Shown piece after piece: positions 6,103 to 6,710 of a DNA stretch of 6,710 nt. Each line of letters begins with the position of its first letter. Positions within the stretch are counted from its first letter, which is position 1. Made by a program: the position numbers and the translations under genes. Source of the stretch: Deltaproteobacteria bacterium (GTDB taxonomy: Bacteria > Desulfobacterota > Desulfobacteria > Desulfobacterales > UBA11574); NCBI GenBank assembly GCA_019313505.1, contig JAFDBA010000127.1:1-6710 (forward strand). Direction: 5' to 3'. The notes under the pieces were generated by a model that saw only the letters and a list, made by a program, of their open reading frames with translations, made no database searches and was not told the origin of the DNA.

Positions 6103-6516
6103 CTAAATTCTGCACCTATAAAAATCTTCATGATCGCACTTGGGACAGCTTTCAGGCCTTCCGGTGCCCCAAGATTCCTCCCATTTGTGACTGCATTTGC
6201 GGCACCTGAATATTCGGGATTCGCTAATCATTTTAAAATTACCCCCTTCAACATTTATGGCCCTCCCGTTAATCAGAGCATCTGCAACAACCTTTCTGGC
6301 CTGCTGGATAATCCGTCCAAAAGTGGCCCTGGAAACATGCATTTGTCTCCCTGCTTCTTCATGGGACATACCCAAAAGATCCGCAAGCCTTAAGGCTTCG
6401 CGTTCATCAACCGTAAGGCGCACTTCGGAAAGGTCGCGCATGGGAATGCCTCTTGGCTTGAAGTAGCTTATGTCAGGGTTAAAAGCCACCATGCGATGTT
6501 TCTTTGGTCTTACCAT
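6103..6516 (-). CDS. DUF134 (UPF0251) family DNA-binding protein with C-terminal zinc ribbon
   Basis: A 137-residue protein. Residues about 1-28 hold the family start MVRPKKHRMV and the FKPRGIP block. Residues about 33-80 form a helix-turn-helix of the sigma-70 region 4-like type (LTVDEREALRLADLLGMSHE, then MHVSRATFGRII). The last 33 residues are a zinc ribbon with CRKC (105/108) and CPKC (124/127) and an extra Cys135. It is probably a transcription regulator; DUF134 members have no firmly assigned target. AAGGA about 6 nt before the ATG supports the start. The gene lies 217 nt upstream of the Mrp-type ATPase on the same strand. From memory, DUF134 genes in sulfate reducers often sit near Mrp/MinD ATPases and NifX/NifB-like domain proteins, so regulation of an Fe-S or metal-cofactor function is plausible, but this is inference. 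No terminator follows it before the repeat. Confidence 0.88.
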   Translation of the reverse strand: MVRPKKHRMVAFNPDISYFKPRGIPMRDLSEVRLTVDEREALRLADLLGMSHEEAGRQMHVSRATFGRIIQQARKVVADALINGRAINVEGGNFKMISESRIFRCRKCSHKWEESWGTGRPESCPKCDHEDFYRCRI

Positions 6517-6554
6517 AACAATCCTTTGAGACCTTTGAAAAACGCTCTCTTTAT

Positions 6555-6566
6555 GAGCATATACTC
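6555..6566. promoter_or_regulatory. Imperfect palindrome at the DUF134 transcription start, candidate operator
   Basis: GAGCATATACTC is a 12-base palindrome with one mismatched pair. It lies 9 nt downstream of the predicted -10 box of the DUF134 promoter, at or just after the expected start of transcription. A repressor bound here would block initiation, and the adjacent gene encodes a helix-turn-helix protein. Short palindromes also arise by chance. Confidence 0.3.
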
Positions 6567-6575
6567 GAATGCCGA

Positions 6576-6604
6576 AAATTAAGTGTTCCGATCGATATTG
6601 TCAA
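6576..6604 (-). promoter_or_regulatory. Sigma-70 promoter of the DUF134 gene
   Basis: On the minus strand a consensus -35 TTGACA (6604-6599) is followed after exactly 17 nt by TAATTT (6581-6576), about 60 nt upstream of the ATG. This is the best promoter match in the window. It may also drive the Mrp gene and possibly pyrD by read-through, as no terminator separates them from the DUF134 gene. Confidence 0.7.
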
Positions 6605-6655
6605 GGCCTTTATTAGGCTTAATTCCAACGATTGGTTATCAGTTCGACTATATGT

Positions 6656-6683
6656 TTGACAAAAGTTAACGAGATGTTATCTT
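6656..6683 (+). promoter_or_regulatory. Possible divergent promoter for a gene beyond the right edge
   Basis: TTGACA (6656-6661) is followed after 16 nt by TATCTT (6678-6683) on the plus strand, facing away from the DUF134 gene. No ORF begins before the window ends, so its target cannot be seen. The -10 match is only four of six bases. Confidence 0.35.
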
Positions 6684-6708
6684 GTTGAATTCGTAAAAAG
6701 TCGAATTC
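6684..6708. repeat. Edge copy of the GACTTTTTACGA repeat family
   Basis: TCGTAAAAAGTC (6691-6702) is the reverse complement of the core found at 4995-5006 and 5021-5032. The 11 bases GTTGAATTCGT (6684-6694) match 4984-4994 exactly. The core here is flanked by two GAATTC words (6687-6692 and 6703-6708), making a symmetrical unit. The copy probably continues past the window edge. Confidence 0.6.
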
Positions 6709-6710
6709 AT

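Overview
The window looks like chromosomal DNA from an anaerobic deltaproteobacterium, most likely a sulfate reducer of the Desulfobacterales. This is an inference from three things: the gene content (citramalate-type isoleucine synthesis, a DUF134 regulator beside an Mrp-type ATPase, and an apparent class 1B dihydroorotate dehydrogenase), the moderate base composition, and the short repeats in the gaps, which resemble ones I associate with that group. No rRNA or other marker gene is present to settle it.

Left half (1-3972, plus strand) is branched-chain amino acid biosynthesis. It holds the 3' end of ilvC (ketol-acid reductoisomerase), then cimA ((R)-citramalate synthase), then leuA (2-isopropylmalate synthase). 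CimA makes the precursor of isoleucine from pyruvate and acetyl-CoA. IlvC serves isoleucine and valine synthesis. LeuA commits 2-ketoisovalerate to leucine. The cimA and leuA products are homologous enzymes with the same metal-site layout. The 293-nt gap before cimA is filled by a repeat built on AAAGTGCCTAAAGT plus a GC-rich hairpin. The 167-nt gap before leuA holds a 13-bp hairpin and a short open frame with consecutive Ile-Leu-Leu-Val-Val codons.

Right half (4023-6516) is transcribed on the minus strand, convergent with leuA. Reading in the direction of transcription it holds a DUF134 helix-turn-helix/zinc-ribbon protein with a near-consensus promoter, an Mrp/NBP35-type P-loop ATPase (Fe-S cluster carrier family), and pyrD (dihydroorotate dehydrogenase). 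A clear intrinsic terminator for pyrD lies between the two convergent blocks. The gap between the DUF134 gene and mrp is mostly a 143-bp nested inverted repeat that looks like a non-autonomous, MITE-like element. A second repeat family (core GACTTTTTACGA) sits between mrp and pyrD and again at the right edge, so it brackets the mrp/DUF134 pair in inverted orientation.

The genes are ordinary and well recognised, and I do not see an undescribed multi-gene system. The parts worth a second look are the intergenic structures: three repeat families, the possible leader ahead of leuA, and the palindrome at the DUF134 promoter.
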